A stretch of DNA of 64,000 nt from Haliea alexandrii (GCF_003719295.1 NZ_RFLW01000001.1:558001-622000), one strand, 5' to 3'. Shown: positions 36,444-46,371, numbered from the stretch's first letter. Notes: generated by a model not told the origin, from the sequence alone. Numbers and translations: made by a program.

Positions 36444-37643
36444 ATGTCGCTGCGCAAAGTCAAACACGCCCTCACCCTGTTCTTGATGAAGACCCTCGCG
36501 GGGCTCGCGCCCTCGCCAGCCTATATGGTGTATCTCGGTTCTGGCAGTGCCGCACAGCTCTGCCGGCATATTGTGCGCAGCGGGGCCGGCAAGCTGCTGG
36601 TAGTGACCGACAAACCCCTGCGTGAGCTTGGTATTGTCGATCAGGCCACGGCAGCTCTGGCCGATGCAGGCTTGTCCATGGTGGTGTATGACGGCGTGGA
36701 GCCAAACCCGACCTATGCCCAGGTTGCCGCTGGCCGCGCCCTGATGCGCGAACACGGCTGCGATGCGGTATTGGCAATTGGCGGTGGCTCCTCCATTGAT
36801 GCCGCCAAGATCATCGCCGCCTCGGCTACCAGCGAGGAGGACCCGAAAACCTGGGTGGGCTTTGGTAAGGTCAAGCACGACGTGCCGACGTTGTACGCTA
36901 TCCCCACGACGTCTGGCACCGGCTCCGAAGCGACCATGGGTGCCGTGATTTCCGACTCCGTGAGCCATGAAAAAGGTGTGATATCCGGATCCCCGCTGTT
37001 GCCGGCGGCGGTTGCCCTTGATTCTGATCTCATGCTCGGCATGCCGGCGCCGATTACCGCCGCCACGGGCATGGACGCGCTGACGCACGCGATTGAGGCG
37101 TTCATCTGCGTGTGGGACCGGGGCACACGCAAAGCCCATGCGAGCATGGCGGTGCGGTTGATCTTCGCCCATCTGCGGGACGCCGTGGCCGATGGCAGCA
37201 ACCGCGAAGCACGTGATGCCATGGCGCTTGCGGCCTACTACGCGGGTATCGCCATCAATCAGGTGAACGTGGGCAATGTGCACGCGATCGCACATCAGAT
37301 CGGCGGCAAGTACGGTATTCCCCACGGTCTTGCCAATTCCCTGGTACTGCCGCACGTATTGAATTTCTGCCGCACAGAATCCGAGCAGGACCTGGCAGAG
37401 CTTGCCGTGCTCGCCGGTGTTGGTGAGTCCGGTCAGGATGCCGCGCGACTGGCAGGCCAGTTTATTGATGCGGTCGTGCAGTTGCGCGCCGACGTGGGTA
37501 TGCCGGATACCTCGGACCGTATCCGCCCGCAGGACTACGGCTACCTCACCGACCTGGCGCTGAAGGAATGTGAGAGCTATCCGGTGCCCAAGTTGCTGGA
37601 GCGCGATCCTACCCTGGCGATTCTGCGCGCAATTACGGCCTGA
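36444..37643 (+). CDS. Iron-containing alcohol dehydrogenase
   Basis: A 399-residue group III alcohol dehydrogenase. The nucleotide-binding motif is GGGSSIDAAK, followed by PTTSGTGSEAT. The iron ligands are Asp and His in DALTHAIEAF and the HAIAHQIGGKYGIPHG region (His residues). It oxidises an alcohol or reduces an aldehyde with NAD(P). CCGGAG precedes the start. The 67-base gap from the diguanylate cyclase suggests a separate unit. Substrate unknown. Confidence 0.93.
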   Translation: MSLRKVKHALTLFLMKTLAGLAPSPAYMVYLGSGSAAQLCRHIVRSGAGKLLVVTDKPLRELGIVDQATAALADAGLSMVVYDGVEPNPTYAQVAAGRALMREHGCDAVLAIGGGSSIDAAKIIAASATSEEDPKTWVGFGKVKHDVPTLYAIPTTSGTGSEATMGAVISDSVSHEKGVISGSPLLPAAVALDSDLMLGMPAPITAATGMDALTHAIEAFICVWDRGTRKAHASMAVRLIFAHLRDAVADGSNREARDAMALAAYYAGIAINQVNVGNVHAIAHQIGGKYGIPHGLANSLVLPHVLNFCRTESEQDLAELAVLAGVGESGQDAARLAGQFIDAVVQLRADVGMPDTSDRIRPQDYGYLTDLALKECESYPVPKLLERDPTLAILRAITA

Positions 37644-37650
37644 AGCCAAA

Positions 37651-37693
37651 GTAACGTCGCCCTGCAGCGGCGCTTGTGCACGCCGCCCGTTAC
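37651..37693. terminator. Nested inverted repeats between convergent genes
   Basis: GCGGCG (37667-37672) pairs with CGCCGC (37681-37686) around an 8-base loop, inside an outer GTAACG/CGTTAC pair (37651-37656, 37688-37693). It lies between the Fe-ADH and the HSL-type esterase stops. No T-run is present. Confidence 0.35.
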
Positions 37694-37708
37694 GGTGTAG
37701 CGGCAGGC

Positions 37709-38602
37709 TTAGCGTCGCCCTGTCGGGTGCAGGGTGTCCAACCACTGACGGGTCAACGCCATAAGGTGCTGAAAATCCTTGCCGGGCCCCTGTGAACAGG
37801 CGAAACCGTGCTCGGCGTCTGCATAGTGCTGCAGGGTCAGCGGCACACCCGCATCTTTCAGGGCGGACCCCAGTGCCCGCCCCTCGTCACGCAGTGGATC
37901 GCGCTCGGCGGTGACCAGCAGGCAGTTTGGCAGGGTGTGCAGGTCGTCGCGCCCTGCCAGCAGGGCACCGGCGGCCGCTGCATCTTCGGCTCCCTGCCCC
38001 GCCAGCCAGGTATCCCAGAACCAGCGCATGATGCCGGTGGTGAGGGTCTGTCCACGTGCACGCTCGATATACGACGGGTAGGGGCGGCTGTAGTGGTCCA
38101 CGACCGGGTAGATCAACAGTGCGCCCGCCAGCTGCGCGAGCATGTCGGGGCCGAGTGCCAGCCCGGTGCAGGCGGCAAGGTGGCCGCCCGCGCTGTCGCC
38201 GGCGAGTACGAAGCTGCCATTGCTGGGGCCGATGCTCTCGACATGACGCGCCAGCCAGTGGGTAGCTGCCAGGCAGTCCTGCAGGGCAGCCGGGCAGGGG
38301 TGTTCAGGCGCCAGCCGGTAATCCACGGCGACCACGGTGCAGCCGGTGTGTTCACGTAGCTGCTGACAGAAGGGGTGGTGGCTGATGAGGTCGCCAATGA
38401 CCCAGCCTCCGCCATGGAAATAGATAATCAGGGGTTTGCTGGCGCCGACTTTGCTGCTGTACATCCGCGCCTGCAGTTGCCCGTGTGGCCCCGGCAGCTG
38501 CAGGGTACTGCAGGCGGCGTCGGTGAACTTCCCGCGCCAGGCCTGCGCGTTGGTGTGCCGGTAGTAGCGGCGCGTGGCCCAGACTCTCAGTGCTTGCAAC
38601 AT
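37709..38602 (-). CDS. HSL-type alpha/beta hydrolase (esterase)
   Basis: A 297-residue carboxylesterase of the hormone-sensitive-lipase branch. The oxyanion motif is HGGGWVIGD, the nucleophile is GDSAGG, the acid lies in TAERDPLRDEG and the His is in ADAEHGF. It starts 24 bases after the MBL-hydrolase stop, so the two are probably co-transcribed. It likely hydrolyses short- to medium-chain esters in the cytoplasm. Confidence 0.92.
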   Translation of the reverse strand: MLQALRVWATRRYYRHTNAQAWRGKFTDAACSTLQLPGPHGQLQARMYSSKVGASKPLIIYFHGGGWVIGDLISHHPFCQQLREHTGCTVVAVDYRLAPEHPCPAALQDCLAATHWLARHVESIGPSNGSFVLAGDSAGGHLAACTGLALGPDMLAQLAGALLIYPVVDHYSRPYPSYIERARGQTLTTGIMRWFWDTWLAGQGAEDAAAAGALLAGRDDLHTLPNCLLVTAERDPLRDEGRALGSALKDAGVPLTLQHYADAEHGFACSQGPGKDFQHLMALTRQWLDTLHPTGRR

Positions 38603-38626
38603 GGTGCGAAGGCGTGCTCCAGCGGA

Positions 38627-39703
38627 TCAGTCGAAGGCGATGGATTCAGGGAGCTGGAAGTACCAGCGCACGCCCGCGTCGTCGGTGTTGAAATCGATCT
38701 GGCGCCGGCGCCGCAGGCAGTTCAGGTGGGCGATGGTTTCCCCCGTGGCCAGGCTCAGGTGGTGCTCGGTGATCTCGCGTTTGAACAGGGCGGGAAAGCA
38801 ATCGACGACCCGCTTCGGCGCGGACAGGTGATCGTAGAGCTGGTTGAGCTCCTTCTTGTGCGTTTCTATCAGCTGGGTCAGGCGCACATGCAGGCCGTAA
38901 AACGGTGCTTCGTGGGCGGGCAGGACCAGCAGGTCTTCAGGCAGCAATTCGCGAATGCGGGCGCAGGACTGCAACCACTCCTGTAGCGGGTCACTGTCCG
39001 GCTCAGTCGGGAATACGCTGACGTTCGGCGTGATCCGCGGCAGCACCTGGTCGCCTGAAATCAGCAGCTTCAGCGCCGGGCAATACAGGCAGGCGTGCTC
39101 CGGTGAGTGCCCGCTGCCCACAATCACCTGCCAGTAGCGCCCGCCAATGGTCAGCGTTTCGCGGTCCTTGAGGCGGTGGAAGCTGTCCGGCAGGCGATAC
39201 ACGGCGCGACCGAAGCCGCCAAACGCGCGGCGATAGTTATCGATCTGTTCCTCGCTGTAGCCCGCAGCCTTGAAGTAGCGAATCGCCACCTCGGGAGCCG
39301 GCTTGCCGGTGTCACTCACCAGGGAGCGACACATCAGATACTCCTCCCGTGTCATCAGCAATTGGCAATCGAAGCGCTCGGTCAGCCAGCCGGCCAGACC
39401 CACGTGATCGGGGTGCATGTGCGTGCAGATCACCCGTGTGATGCGCTTGCCGCTGAGGAAGCCGCTGAACAGGGTCTCCCAGATTTCCCGTGAGCGCGGC
39501 AGGTCGAGGCAGGTGTCGACCACAACCCAGCCATCGCCATCCTCGAGCAGCCAGATGTTGATGTGATCCAGGCCCATGGGCATAGGGAAGCGCACCCAGT
39601 AGACGCCCTCGGCAACCTGCTGCGGCACACCCGGTTCCGGATTGATGGCGCGCGTCCAGGGGTAGGTCAGGCCGGCGTAGTTTTCGGGGTTGGCGACGAG
39701 CAT
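38627..39703 (-). CDS. MBL-fold metallo-hydrolase
   Basis: A 358-residue metallo-beta-lactamase-fold protein. The metal motif is HMHPDH (in ICTHMHPDHVGLAG), with further ligands in GSGHSPEHACLY and SGDQVL, and the family opening GLDHINIWLLEDGDGW. ATG 39703 is chosen because homology-like sequence begins there (NYAGLTYPWTRAINPEPG); ATG 39826 is possible and would extend it by 41 residues. Relatives cleave thioesters, lactones or glyoxalase-like substrates. It is operonic with the downstream esterase. Confidence 0.87.
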   Translation of the reverse strand: MLVANPENYAGLTYPWTRAINPEPGVPQQVAEGVYWVRFPMPMGLDHINIWLLEDGDGWVVVDTCLDLPRSREIWETLFSGFLSGKRITRVICTHMHPDHVGLAGWLTERFDCQLLMTREEYLMCRSLVSDTGKPAPEVAIRYFKAAGYSEEQIDNYRRAFGGFGRAVYRLPDSFHRLKDRETLTIGGRYWQVIVGSGHSPEHACLYCPALKLLISGDQVLPRITPNVSVFPTEPDSDPLQEWLQSCARIRELLPEDLLVLPAHEAPFYGLHVRLTQLIETHKKELNQLYDHLSAPKRVVDCFPALFKREITEHHLSLATGETIAHLNCLRRRRQIDFNTDDAGVRWYFQLPESIAFD

Positions 39704-39872
39704 TGAGGGTTCCAGGCTGAAAGAGGCGAGTCGGCTATGTTCGGCGTTGGTGGCGGGAAAGTCCAGCATGCGGCGTTGGGGCAGCGCGGCATACAAACGC
39801 GCAAGGTGCGACAGCGTGCTTTTCATCCCCGCACTTCTACCGTATTCTGCGCGTTTTTCCGGCGGACCTGTC

Positions 39873-40757
39873 ATGTCAACGACCGACACGCTGCGCCTGC
39901 TGTTGCTCTCCTCGCTGTGGGGCTTTTCTTTTATTTTCATGCGTGTGGCCGTGCCCGAATTCGGTGCCCTGCCGCTGATTCTGGTACGCATGCTGCTGGC
40001 CACGCTGTTGCTGCTGCCGCTGCTCTGGCGCCGCGATTATCTGCGGCTTGTGCGCGCCCATGCCTGGCCCCTGTTTCTGGTGGGGTTGACCAACACAGCA
40101 CTGCCGTATTCCTTCCTCGCCCTGGCCACGCTGCGCCTTGAGGCCGGTGTCACCTCCCTGATCAATGCGGCCACGCCCATCTGCACCGCGTTGTTGGGCG
40201 CGGCGTTCTTCGCCACGCCCATCGTGCGCAGGCAGGTACTCGGGCTGGCACTGGCCTTTGCCGGCGTCGCCGTGTTGTCTGCCGGACGGCTGGACTTCAG
40301 TGCCGGCGGCGATGGTTGGTTTATTGTGTCTGCCTTGGCGGCAACGCTCTGCTATGGGTTCGCGGGCAATTATTCACGCACACGGCTGGCCCACCTGCCG
40401 ACCCGGGTGCTGGCTGCGGGCAGCTGCGCTGCGAGCGGCGTGATCCTGTTAGTGCCCGGGGTATTGTTGTGGCCTGCGGAGCCGGTGAGCGGTATGGCCT
40501 GGAGCGCCGCCGTGGGCCTCGGTGCCGTGAGCACAGCGGCAGCGCTGCTGCTTTACTTCGCCCTGCTCTCCAGTGCGGGCGCCACGGCGACCTCCACCGT
40601 GACCATGCTGGTGCCGGTGAGTGCGCTGGTCTGGGGCTTTGTGCTGCTGCAGGAACCGATCACCCTGCAGGTGTTGACCGGCATGGCGATCACCCTGCTG
40701 GGTACCGGTATTGCCACCGGCGTGCTCCGGTCATGGCGACGCAGCGCCCCGACGTGA
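39873..40757 (+). CDS. EamA-family (DMT) transporter
   Basis: A 294-residue ten-TM drug/metabolite transporter made of two EamA repeats (LLLSSLWGFSFIFMRVAVPE at the start; TSTVTMLVPVSALVWGFVLL and EPITLQVLTGMAITLLG in the second repeat). Such proteins export amino acids, metabolites or drugs across the inner membrane. It is divergent from the MBL gene; start at ATG 39873. Substrate unknown. Confidence 0.9.
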   Translation: MSTTDTLRLLLLSSLWGFSFIFMRVAVPEFGALPLILVRMLLATLLLLPLLWRRDYLRLVRAHAWPLFLVGLTNTALPYSFLALATLRLEAGVTSLINAATPICTALLGAAFFATPIVRRQVLGLALAFAGVAVLSAGRLDFSAGGDGWFIVSALAATLCYGFAGNYSRTRLAHLPTRVLAAGSCAASGVILLVPGVLLWPAEPVSGMAWSAAVGLGAVSTAAALLLYFALLSSAGATATSTVTMLVPVSALVWGFVLLQEPITLQVLTGMAITLLGTGIATGVLRSWRRSAPT

Positions 40758-40772
40758 GCACGCCCTGGGGGG

Positions 40773-42353
40773 CTAGCTGACGCTGCGTTGCTGATCGCTC
40801 CAGTAGCGGGCGCGTACGGCTTTCTTGTCGGGTTTGCCCACCGGCGTCAGGGGAATGCCATCCACGTAATCGACACTCTTGGGTGCCTGCACCGAGCCTT
40901 TGGTGTCCTTTACCAGCTGTTTCAGCTCGGCAGTCAGTCCTTCGTCAGCGGCAATGCCCTGCTTCAGTACCACCACCGCCTTGACCGCCTCACCCCACTG
41001 CGCGTCGGGTACGCCAATGACCGCCACCTGCTGCACTGATGCATGGCGACTGAGCACATCCTCCACTTCTCTGGGATAGACGTTGAAGCCGCCGGTGACA
41101 ATCATGTCTTTGGTGCGGTCGACGATGTGCAGGAAGCCATCTTCGTCCAGGCGCCCGACATCTCCGGTGTGCAGCCAGCCGCCGGCAAAGGCTTGAGCGG
41201 TGGCGTCGGGCATGTCCTTGTAGCCAGTCATGATCAGCGGGCCGCGCACACAGATCTCACCAGGCTCGCCGTTTACCACCGGGTTGCCTTCGGGATCCAG
41301 CAGGGCCAGCGGCACCCACGGGGACGGCCGACCACAGGCACCGAGACGCTCGGGTTTGCTCAGGTCGTGCTCTTGCCGGCGCATATTGGCCACCACCATC
41401 GGTGCCTCCGACTGGCCGAAGAACTGGTAGAACACCTGTCCCCACAGCTCGATGGCCTGGCGCAGGCGCGCAGGGCTCATCGGTGAGGCGCCATAGAAAA
41501 TGGACTGCATGCTGGACATGTCGGCGCTCTGCGCGCGCGGCGAGTCGAGCAGAAAGTACAGCATGACTGGCACCAGCATGGTGGCGGTGATGCGATGCTG
41601 TTCCACCATGTCAAAGAATGCATCCGGGCTGAATCCCTGCATGACGTAGAACGCGCCGCCCTTCTGCAGCACGGGAATGAAGAATGCCGCGGCAGCGTGG
41701 GAGAGCGGGGTCGCAATCAGCATGCGCAGGTCGTCCGGGAACTCCCATTCGGCCAGTTGAATCTGGGTCATGTAACTGGTGACGCGAAAGCTGCTCATCA
41801 CGCCTTTGGGTCGCCCCGTGGTGCCCCCGGTGAAATTGATGGAAGAGATATCCTCCGGGCTGACGTCGGGGGCCACCAGGGGCTGTGGCGCGAAGCTGTC
41901 GGCCAGCGCCAGGTAGTCGGTGCCCTGTGCGCTGGGGCCAAAAGCCAGCAGGTGTTTTACCCCCGGTACCCGCTGCTGCAGTGCGCTGGCGTGCTCTTCG
42001 AATGTGGTGGGGTCGTAGATCAGTGCGTCAATCTCCGCGGCCTCGAGCACATAGGCGTGGTCATCCAGTGATCCCAACGGGTGCAGCGGCGTGCCGATAC
42101 AGCCGTTGAGCTGCATCGCCGCGATATTGGCCAGTACCTCCGGGCGGTTGCCGGAAATAACGGCGACACGGCTGCCTTTGCCCAGGCCGGTGGCCTGCAG
42201 TGCCTGCACCAGCTGGCTGGTGCGTTCACGCACTTCGCGGTAGGTCGCCACTTTGTCGCCAAGGAACAGGCAGGGCTGGTCGTGATAACGGTTCAGACCC
42301 TCTATCAGCAGCTGCGGCATCAGTGGAGGCTGGTAGAGTTTCTTATTATCCAT
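40773..42353 (-). CDS. Acyl-CoA synthetase (AMP-dependent)
   Basis: A complete 526-residue ANL-family ligase. The P-loop-like motif is INFTGGTTGRPKG, with FYGASPMS, the GWLHTGDVGRLDEDGFLHI hinge block (split about 395-415), DRTKDMIVTGGFNVYPREVE, and PVGKPDKKAV near the C-terminus, which keeps the adenylation lysine. It forms a CoA thioester from an organic acid with ATP. It lies 18 bases after the second HSL-type esterase, suggesting ester hydrolysis followed by CoA activation. Confidence 0.94.
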   Translation of the reverse strand: MDNKKLYQPPLMPQLLIEGLNRYHDQPCLFLGDKVATYREVRERTSQLVQALQATGLGKGSRVAVISGNRPEVLANIAAMQLNGCIGTPLHPLGSLDDHAYVLEAAEIDALIYDPTTFEEHASALQQRVPGVKHLLAFGPSAQGTDYLALADSFAPQPLVAPDVSPEDISSINFTGGTTGRPKGVMSSFRVTSYMTQIQLAEWEFPDDLRMLIATPLSHAAAAFFIPVLQKGGAFYVMQGFSPDAFFDMVEQHRITATMLVPVMLYFLLDSPRAQSADMSSMQSIFYGASPMSPARLRQAIELWGQVFYQFFGQSEAPMVVANMRRQEHDLSKPERLGACGRPSPWVPLALLDPEGNPVVNGEPGEICVRGPLIMTGYKDMPDATAQAFAGGWLHTGDVGRLDEDGFLHIVDRTKDMIVTGGFNVYPREVEDVLSRHASVQQVAVIGVPDAQWGEAVKAVVVLKQGIAADEGLTAELKQLVKDTKGSVQAPKSVDYVDGIPLTPVGKPDKKAVRARYWSDQQRSVS

Positions 42354-42371
42354 GGCTGACCCCCGAGCTTG

Positions 42372-43331
42372 CTAGTGTTGTGCGTCGACGCAAAGCCCGC
42401 GGGCCAGTGCGGTGAACATGTCTGCTACGCCCCGCTTGCTGAGGGCGGCATCGACCACCATGCTGGAGCCGTGAAAAGTGCCCGGATAACAGTGGATCTC
42501 GGTGGACACACCCGCCGCGAGCAAGCGCTGGCCATACACGAGTGCTTCATCGCGGAGAGGATCGAATTCCATGACGGTGATGCAGGCCGGGGGCAGGCCC
42601 GTCAGATTGTCTGCGCGCGCCGGGGCGGCCAGTGCGGGAACGTTGTCCGCGCCACGCCGCAGTGCATCGCCCAGGTAGTAATCCCAGCTTTGCTCGGCGT
42701 TGGGTCGGTGCCAGATAGGTGTGTCGGTAAAGGCCTGCATGCTGGGGGTGTCCAGCCGATCGTCCAGAACCGGTATGGAGAGGAACTGGTAGCATAGCGC
42801 CGGCCCGTTCTCGTCGCGCGCGCGCAGGGCGCAGGCAGCCGCCAGGCAACCACCGGCGCTCTGCCCGATGATCCCGAGGCGCTTGACGTCGATGCCGAGT
42901 GTGTCCGCATTGCCGCGCGTCCAGGTCAGTGCCGCGTAGCAGTCATCAAGCGGCCCGGGGAAGGCGGTCTCGGGAGACAGCCGGTAGTCAACCGAGACGA
43001 CCACAATACGCAGGTTCTGGCTTATGGCGAGACAGGTGGCATGTTCGCTTTCCAGGTTGCCGAACACAAAGCCGCCACCGTGCAGGTAGAGCAACCCAGG
43101 CAGGGCGCCCTCGACACCTTCCGGGCGATAGACCCGCACGGTAACATCGGGGGCGCCGTTCTCACCCGGTACGGGGTGGTCGTTGATACTCGTGCCGCTG
43201 GTGTCCAGCGCTTCGTTGGCAGGCCCCACTATGGCGTCCATGGTGGCGCGCATCGTGGCCGGGTCTTTCAGGTCGAAGGGTGGCAGTAGTTCCAGAATCG
43301 GACGCAGCTCGGGATCGATATTGTATTTCAT
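42372..43331 (-). CDS. HSL-type alpha/beta hydrolase (esterase/lipase)
   Basis: A 319-residue HSL-family esterase. Motifs: HGGGFVFGNLESEH (oxyanion hole), GQSAGGC (nucleophile, with Gln in place of the usual Asp), MEFDPLRDEA (acid) and YPGTFHGS (His). A strong AAGGAGGT site lies about 13 bases before the start. It is followed by the acyl-CoA ligase on the same strand (18 bases), implying a joint catabolic role. Confidence 0.92.
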   Translation of the reverse strand: MKYNIDPELRPILELLPPFDLKDPATMRATMDAIVGPANEALDTSGTSINDHPVPGENGAPDVTVRVYRPEGVEGALPGLLYLHGGGFVFGNLESEHATCLAISQNLRIVVVSVDYRLSPETAFPGPLDDCYAALTWTRGNADTLGIDVKRLGIIGQSAGGCLAAACALRARDENGPALCYQFLSIPVLDDRLDTPSMQAFTDTPIWHRPNAEQSWDYYLGDALRRGADNVPALAAPARADNLTGLPPACITVMEFDPLRDEALVYGQRLLAAGVSTEIHCYPGTFHGSSMVVDAALSKRGVADMFTALARGLCVDAQH

Positions 43332-43482
43332 GGTGGTTGGTGACCTCCTTTTATAGTGGGGTTATTGTGTGACGTGCCGCCAGTGCTGTCACCTGCCTGG
43401 CAGCGTCTCGAGTGCAAGTATGGAAACCCCAGAGCAGCTTTCTTGCATGGCACAGTGCCCATCCGGGTTGCCGTGAGGGCAC

Positions 43483-44517
43483 TCACCCCTGGCAGTCCAG
43501 CACGATCTTGCCGGCCACCGCGCCGGCATCGATCAGCCGGTGCACTTCGGCGGCATCGCGCAACGGGCGGACTTCAGCAACGGCAGGGTGCAGACGATCA
43601 TCGCCCAGCCACTGCATGAGGGTGGCGACGTCAGAGCGGAATTCTTCAGGCAACTTTTTTCGCCGGCTGAGAATATTGTAGAAACTTGAGCTGCGCCCAT
43701 CCGGCAGCAGGCGCCACAGCCCAAGCAGCTTGGCAAATCCCCATAGCAGGCTGGGTACACTTTCGTCCCCCGTGGTGACCTGCAACGCCCCGAACCCCAC
43801 CAGGCGGCCGCCTTTTGCGACACACCGGTAGGAGCGCGACCAGGACTTGCCGCCGATGGTGTCGAATACGGCCTGTACGCCTTTGCCCTGGGTGAGGCGC
43901 TGAATTTCAGCGACGAAGTCGGTGTTGCGATAATCGATGGGGATGGCACCGAAACTGCGCACGAGGTCGTGCTTGCTCTGCGATGCCGTGCCGTACACCG
44001 TTAACTTCAGTTCGCGTGCCAGCTCCAGCAGCGCCGTGCCCACTGCGCCACCGGCGGCGTGGACCAGGATAGTATCGCCCGGTTGCAGCGTGCATTCGCG
44101 GGTCAGCATCTGCCAGGCTGTGGTGTAGGAAAGCATCATGCACACGGCCTTTACCGGGTCCAGGCCGGCAGGGCAGGGCACTACCTGGTCTGCATTCACG
44201 CACAGGTACTGGGTATAGCCGCCAATGGCTGGCATATCCGCTACCGTGTCGCCCACCTGGAATGTGCTCACACCGCTGCCCAGCGCGTCGACGACACCCA
44301 CCCAGTCGTAGCCTGGGGTAAAGGGCGGCTTTTCTTTCACATCCACATACTGTCCCTGGCGCACGATGGTGTCTGTAAACCCGGTTCCGGCCGCCAGAAC
44401 TTTCACCCGCACCTGCCCTGGGCCGGGCTCAGGGAGTGTGTGCTCCGTCACCAGGCGCAGATTTTCCGGCCCGCCAAATGCGGTGAGCTCTATGCGTTGC
44501 CATTCTGTTGCGGTCAT
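43483..44517 (-). CDS. MDR-superfamily NADPH:quinone oxidoreductase-like protein
   Basis: A 344-residue medium-chain dehydrogenase/reductase without zinc sites. The cofactor motif is HAAGGAVGTALLELA, and the N-terminal groES-like fold shows PGYDWVGVVDALGSGV and GDTVADMPAIGGY. This layout matches quinone oxidoreductase and enoyl-thioester reductase-like enzymes. It reduces an alpha,beta-unsaturated carbonyl or quinone with NADPH. It is on the same strand as the esterase/ligase pair but 152 bases upstream of it. Confidence 0.9.
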   Translation of the reverse strand: MTATEWQRIELTAFGGPENLRLVTEHTLPEPGPGQVRVKVLAAGTGFTDTIVRQGQYVDVKEKPPFTPGYDWVGVVDALGSGVSTFQVGDTVADMPAIGGYTQYLCVNADQVVPCPAGLDPVKAVCMMLSYTTAWQMLTRECTLQPGDTILVHAAGGAVGTALLELARELKLTVYGTASQSKHDLVRSFGAIPIDYRNTDFVAEIQRLTQGKGVQAVFDTIGGKSWSRSYRCVAKGGRLVGFGALQVTTGDESVPSLLWGFAKLLGLWRLLPDGRSSSFYNILSRRKKLPEEFRSDVATLMQWLGDDRLHPAVAEVRPLRDAAEVHRLIDAGAVAGKIVLDCQG

Positions 44518-44707
44518 GCCTGTTTGTCCTTGATCGAGTGAGCAAGCGAGTATGTCGCCGCAGGAGGCCTCTGTCTAATCTGCTTGCGCAGGCGATGCTT
44601 GGTCTGGTGGCCGCAGCTGACGTATGCTGGTGGCGGAGGTGCTTCCGGTTTCTCCCCCGGGAAGACTGTACAGCGCTGCCATCCCAAAGGTCCAAGGAGG
44701 TTATGGA

Positions 44708-46321
44708 GTGACCACTTCGCTGCGCCAGACGAACCTTGCGAAGCTCGCCGGCCAGGAGTTTGATGTGCTGGTGGTAGGCGGCGGCATCAATGGTGCTGTA
44801 TCTGCCGCCGCGCTGGCGGGCCGTGGTGTCAACGTGGCGCTGATTGAGCGCGAGGATTTTGCCAGCGGCGTCAGCTCGCAGTCATCCAACCTGGCCTGGG
44901 GCGGGATCAAGTATCTGGAAAGCTACGAGTTCCTGCTGGTCAACAAGCTGTGCCGCTCACGCAACGAACTCATGCGCGCTTACCCCTCCACGGTAAAGGA
45001 AATCCGTTTTTTCACCACCATTCAGAAAGGCTTCCGTTGGCCGCCGCTGGTGATTTTTCTGGGGAGTCTCCTGTACTGGGTCATGGGGCGTTTCAAGACG
45101 GCCCCGCCACGCTATGTGAGCGCTCGCAAGCTGGAGGCGACTGAGCCCGTTATCAACACCCGGCAAGCTGCTGGTGGCCTGGAATACTCCGACTGCTACC
45201 TCTACGACAATGATGCCCGCTTTGTATTCGGCTTTGTGCGCAAGGCACTGGACTATGGCTGTGTGGCGGCCAACTACGTTGCGGCGACATCGCTGCGGCG
45301 CGAGCAGGGGCGTTGGCTGGTGGAGGCGCGGGACACGGTTAGCGGTGAGGTGTTCACGATTGCCGCCAAAGCGCTGGTGAACGCAGCGGGTCCCTGGCTG
45401 GACACCTTCAATCAAGCGGCGGACATCCAGACCGGGCACCACCATGTGTTCTCCAAAGGTATTCACCTGATTGTTGACAGGGTCACCGACAACAAACGGG
45501 TGCTGACGTTCTTTGCCAGCGACGGCCGCCTGTTCTTTCTCATTCCAATGGGCTCCCGTACTTGCGTGGGCACCACCGATACGCGGGTTGACTCGCCGGA
45601 AGTGGGTGTCACCGATGAGGACCGCGATTTCGTTCTCTCGAATATCAACGCCCTGCTGGACATGGATCCACCCCTGACCCGTGACAGCATTATTTCAGAG
45701 CGCTGCGGGGTGCGCCCACTCGCCGTGGGCGGCGACGATGGCAGCGCCGACTGGGTACAGCTTTCCCGCAAGCATGTACTGGAAGTGGACCGGGAGCGGC
45801 AGCACATCAGTATTCTCGGCGGCAAGCTCACGGACTGTCTGAACGTGGGCAATGAAGTGGTTGCCGAGCTGGTCAAGCTGGGCATCAACGTGCCGGACCC
45901 CGAGGCCTGCTGGTACGGGGAACCTCCTGCCGAGGTGCACGCAGAATACTTGCGCCAGGCACGGCTGATGCAGCTGGATGCACTCACCGCTCCCACATCG
46001 TCGGAACCCTTGAGCGAACGCTTCTGGCGCCGCTATGGCCAGGCGGCCTTCCACCTGCTGGAGCGAATCCGTGCCGATCGCAGCTGTGCCCGCCTGCTGA
46101 TTGGCCGTGCCGAATACACCCGTTGTGAAATGGAGATGACGGCACAGCGCGAGATGGTGGTGAAACTCGAGGATTTCATGCGTCGGCGGTCCAAGATCGA
46201 ACTGGTACTGCGGCGGAACGAGATTGTCGAGGCACCGGGTTTGCGTCGCGCAGCAGAAATCCTGTTCGGGGAAGAGGCCGAGCAGCGCCTGACGGAATAC
46301 GTTGCCGGGGATTTGGACTAA
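44708..46321 (+). CDS. GlpD-like FAD-dependent dehydrogenase
   Basis: A 537-residue flavoprotein of the aerobic glycerol-3-phosphate dehydrogenase family. The FAD motif is VVGGGINGAVSAA, with SSQSSNLAWGGIKYLE, NAAGPWLDTF, GTTDTR and SILGGKLTDCLNVGNEV, and an extra C-terminal helical domain. It passes electrons to quinone at the membrane; an internal hydrophobic stretch (VIFLGSLLYWVMG) may aid binding. GTG 44708 has an AAGGAGG site 7 bases upstream. No glpK or glpF is nearby, so glycerol-3-phosphate as substrate is not certain. Confidence 0.9.
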   Translation: MTTSLRQTNLAKLAGQEFDVLVVGGGINGAVSAAALAGRGVNVALIEREDFASGVSSQSSNLAWGGIKYLESYEFLLVNKLCRSRNELMRAYPSTVKEIRFFTTIQKGFRWPPLVIFLGSLLYWVMGRFKTAPPRYVSARKLEATEPVINTRQAAGGLEYSDCYLYDNDARFVFGFVRKALDYGCVAANYVAATSLRREQGRWLVEARDTVSGEVFTIAAKALVNAAGPWLDTFNQAADIQTGHHHVFSKGIHLIVDRVTDNKRVLTFFASDGRLFFLIPMGSRTCVGTTDTRVDSPEVGVTDEDRDFVLSNINALLDMDPPLTRDSIISERCGVRPLAVGGDDGSADWVQLSRKHVLEVDRERQHISILGGKLTDCLNVGNEVVAELVKLGINVPDPEACWYGEPPAEVHAEYLRQARLMQLDALTAPTSSEPLSERFWRRYGQAAFHLLERIRADRSCARLLIGRAEYTRCEMEMTAQREMVVKLEDFMRRRSKIELVLRRNEIVEAPGLRRAAEILFGEEAEQRLTEYVAGDLD

Positions 46322-46371
46322 ACTGTTCGGCGGGAAACGATACGCATCACGATGATAAGAAGGGGAAGGGA

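Noticed and set aside
36273-37745. A 490-codon antisense frame over the Fe-alcohol dehydrogenase
   Set aside because: No motif, no ribosome site, and it lies fully opposite a clear dehydrogenase gene.
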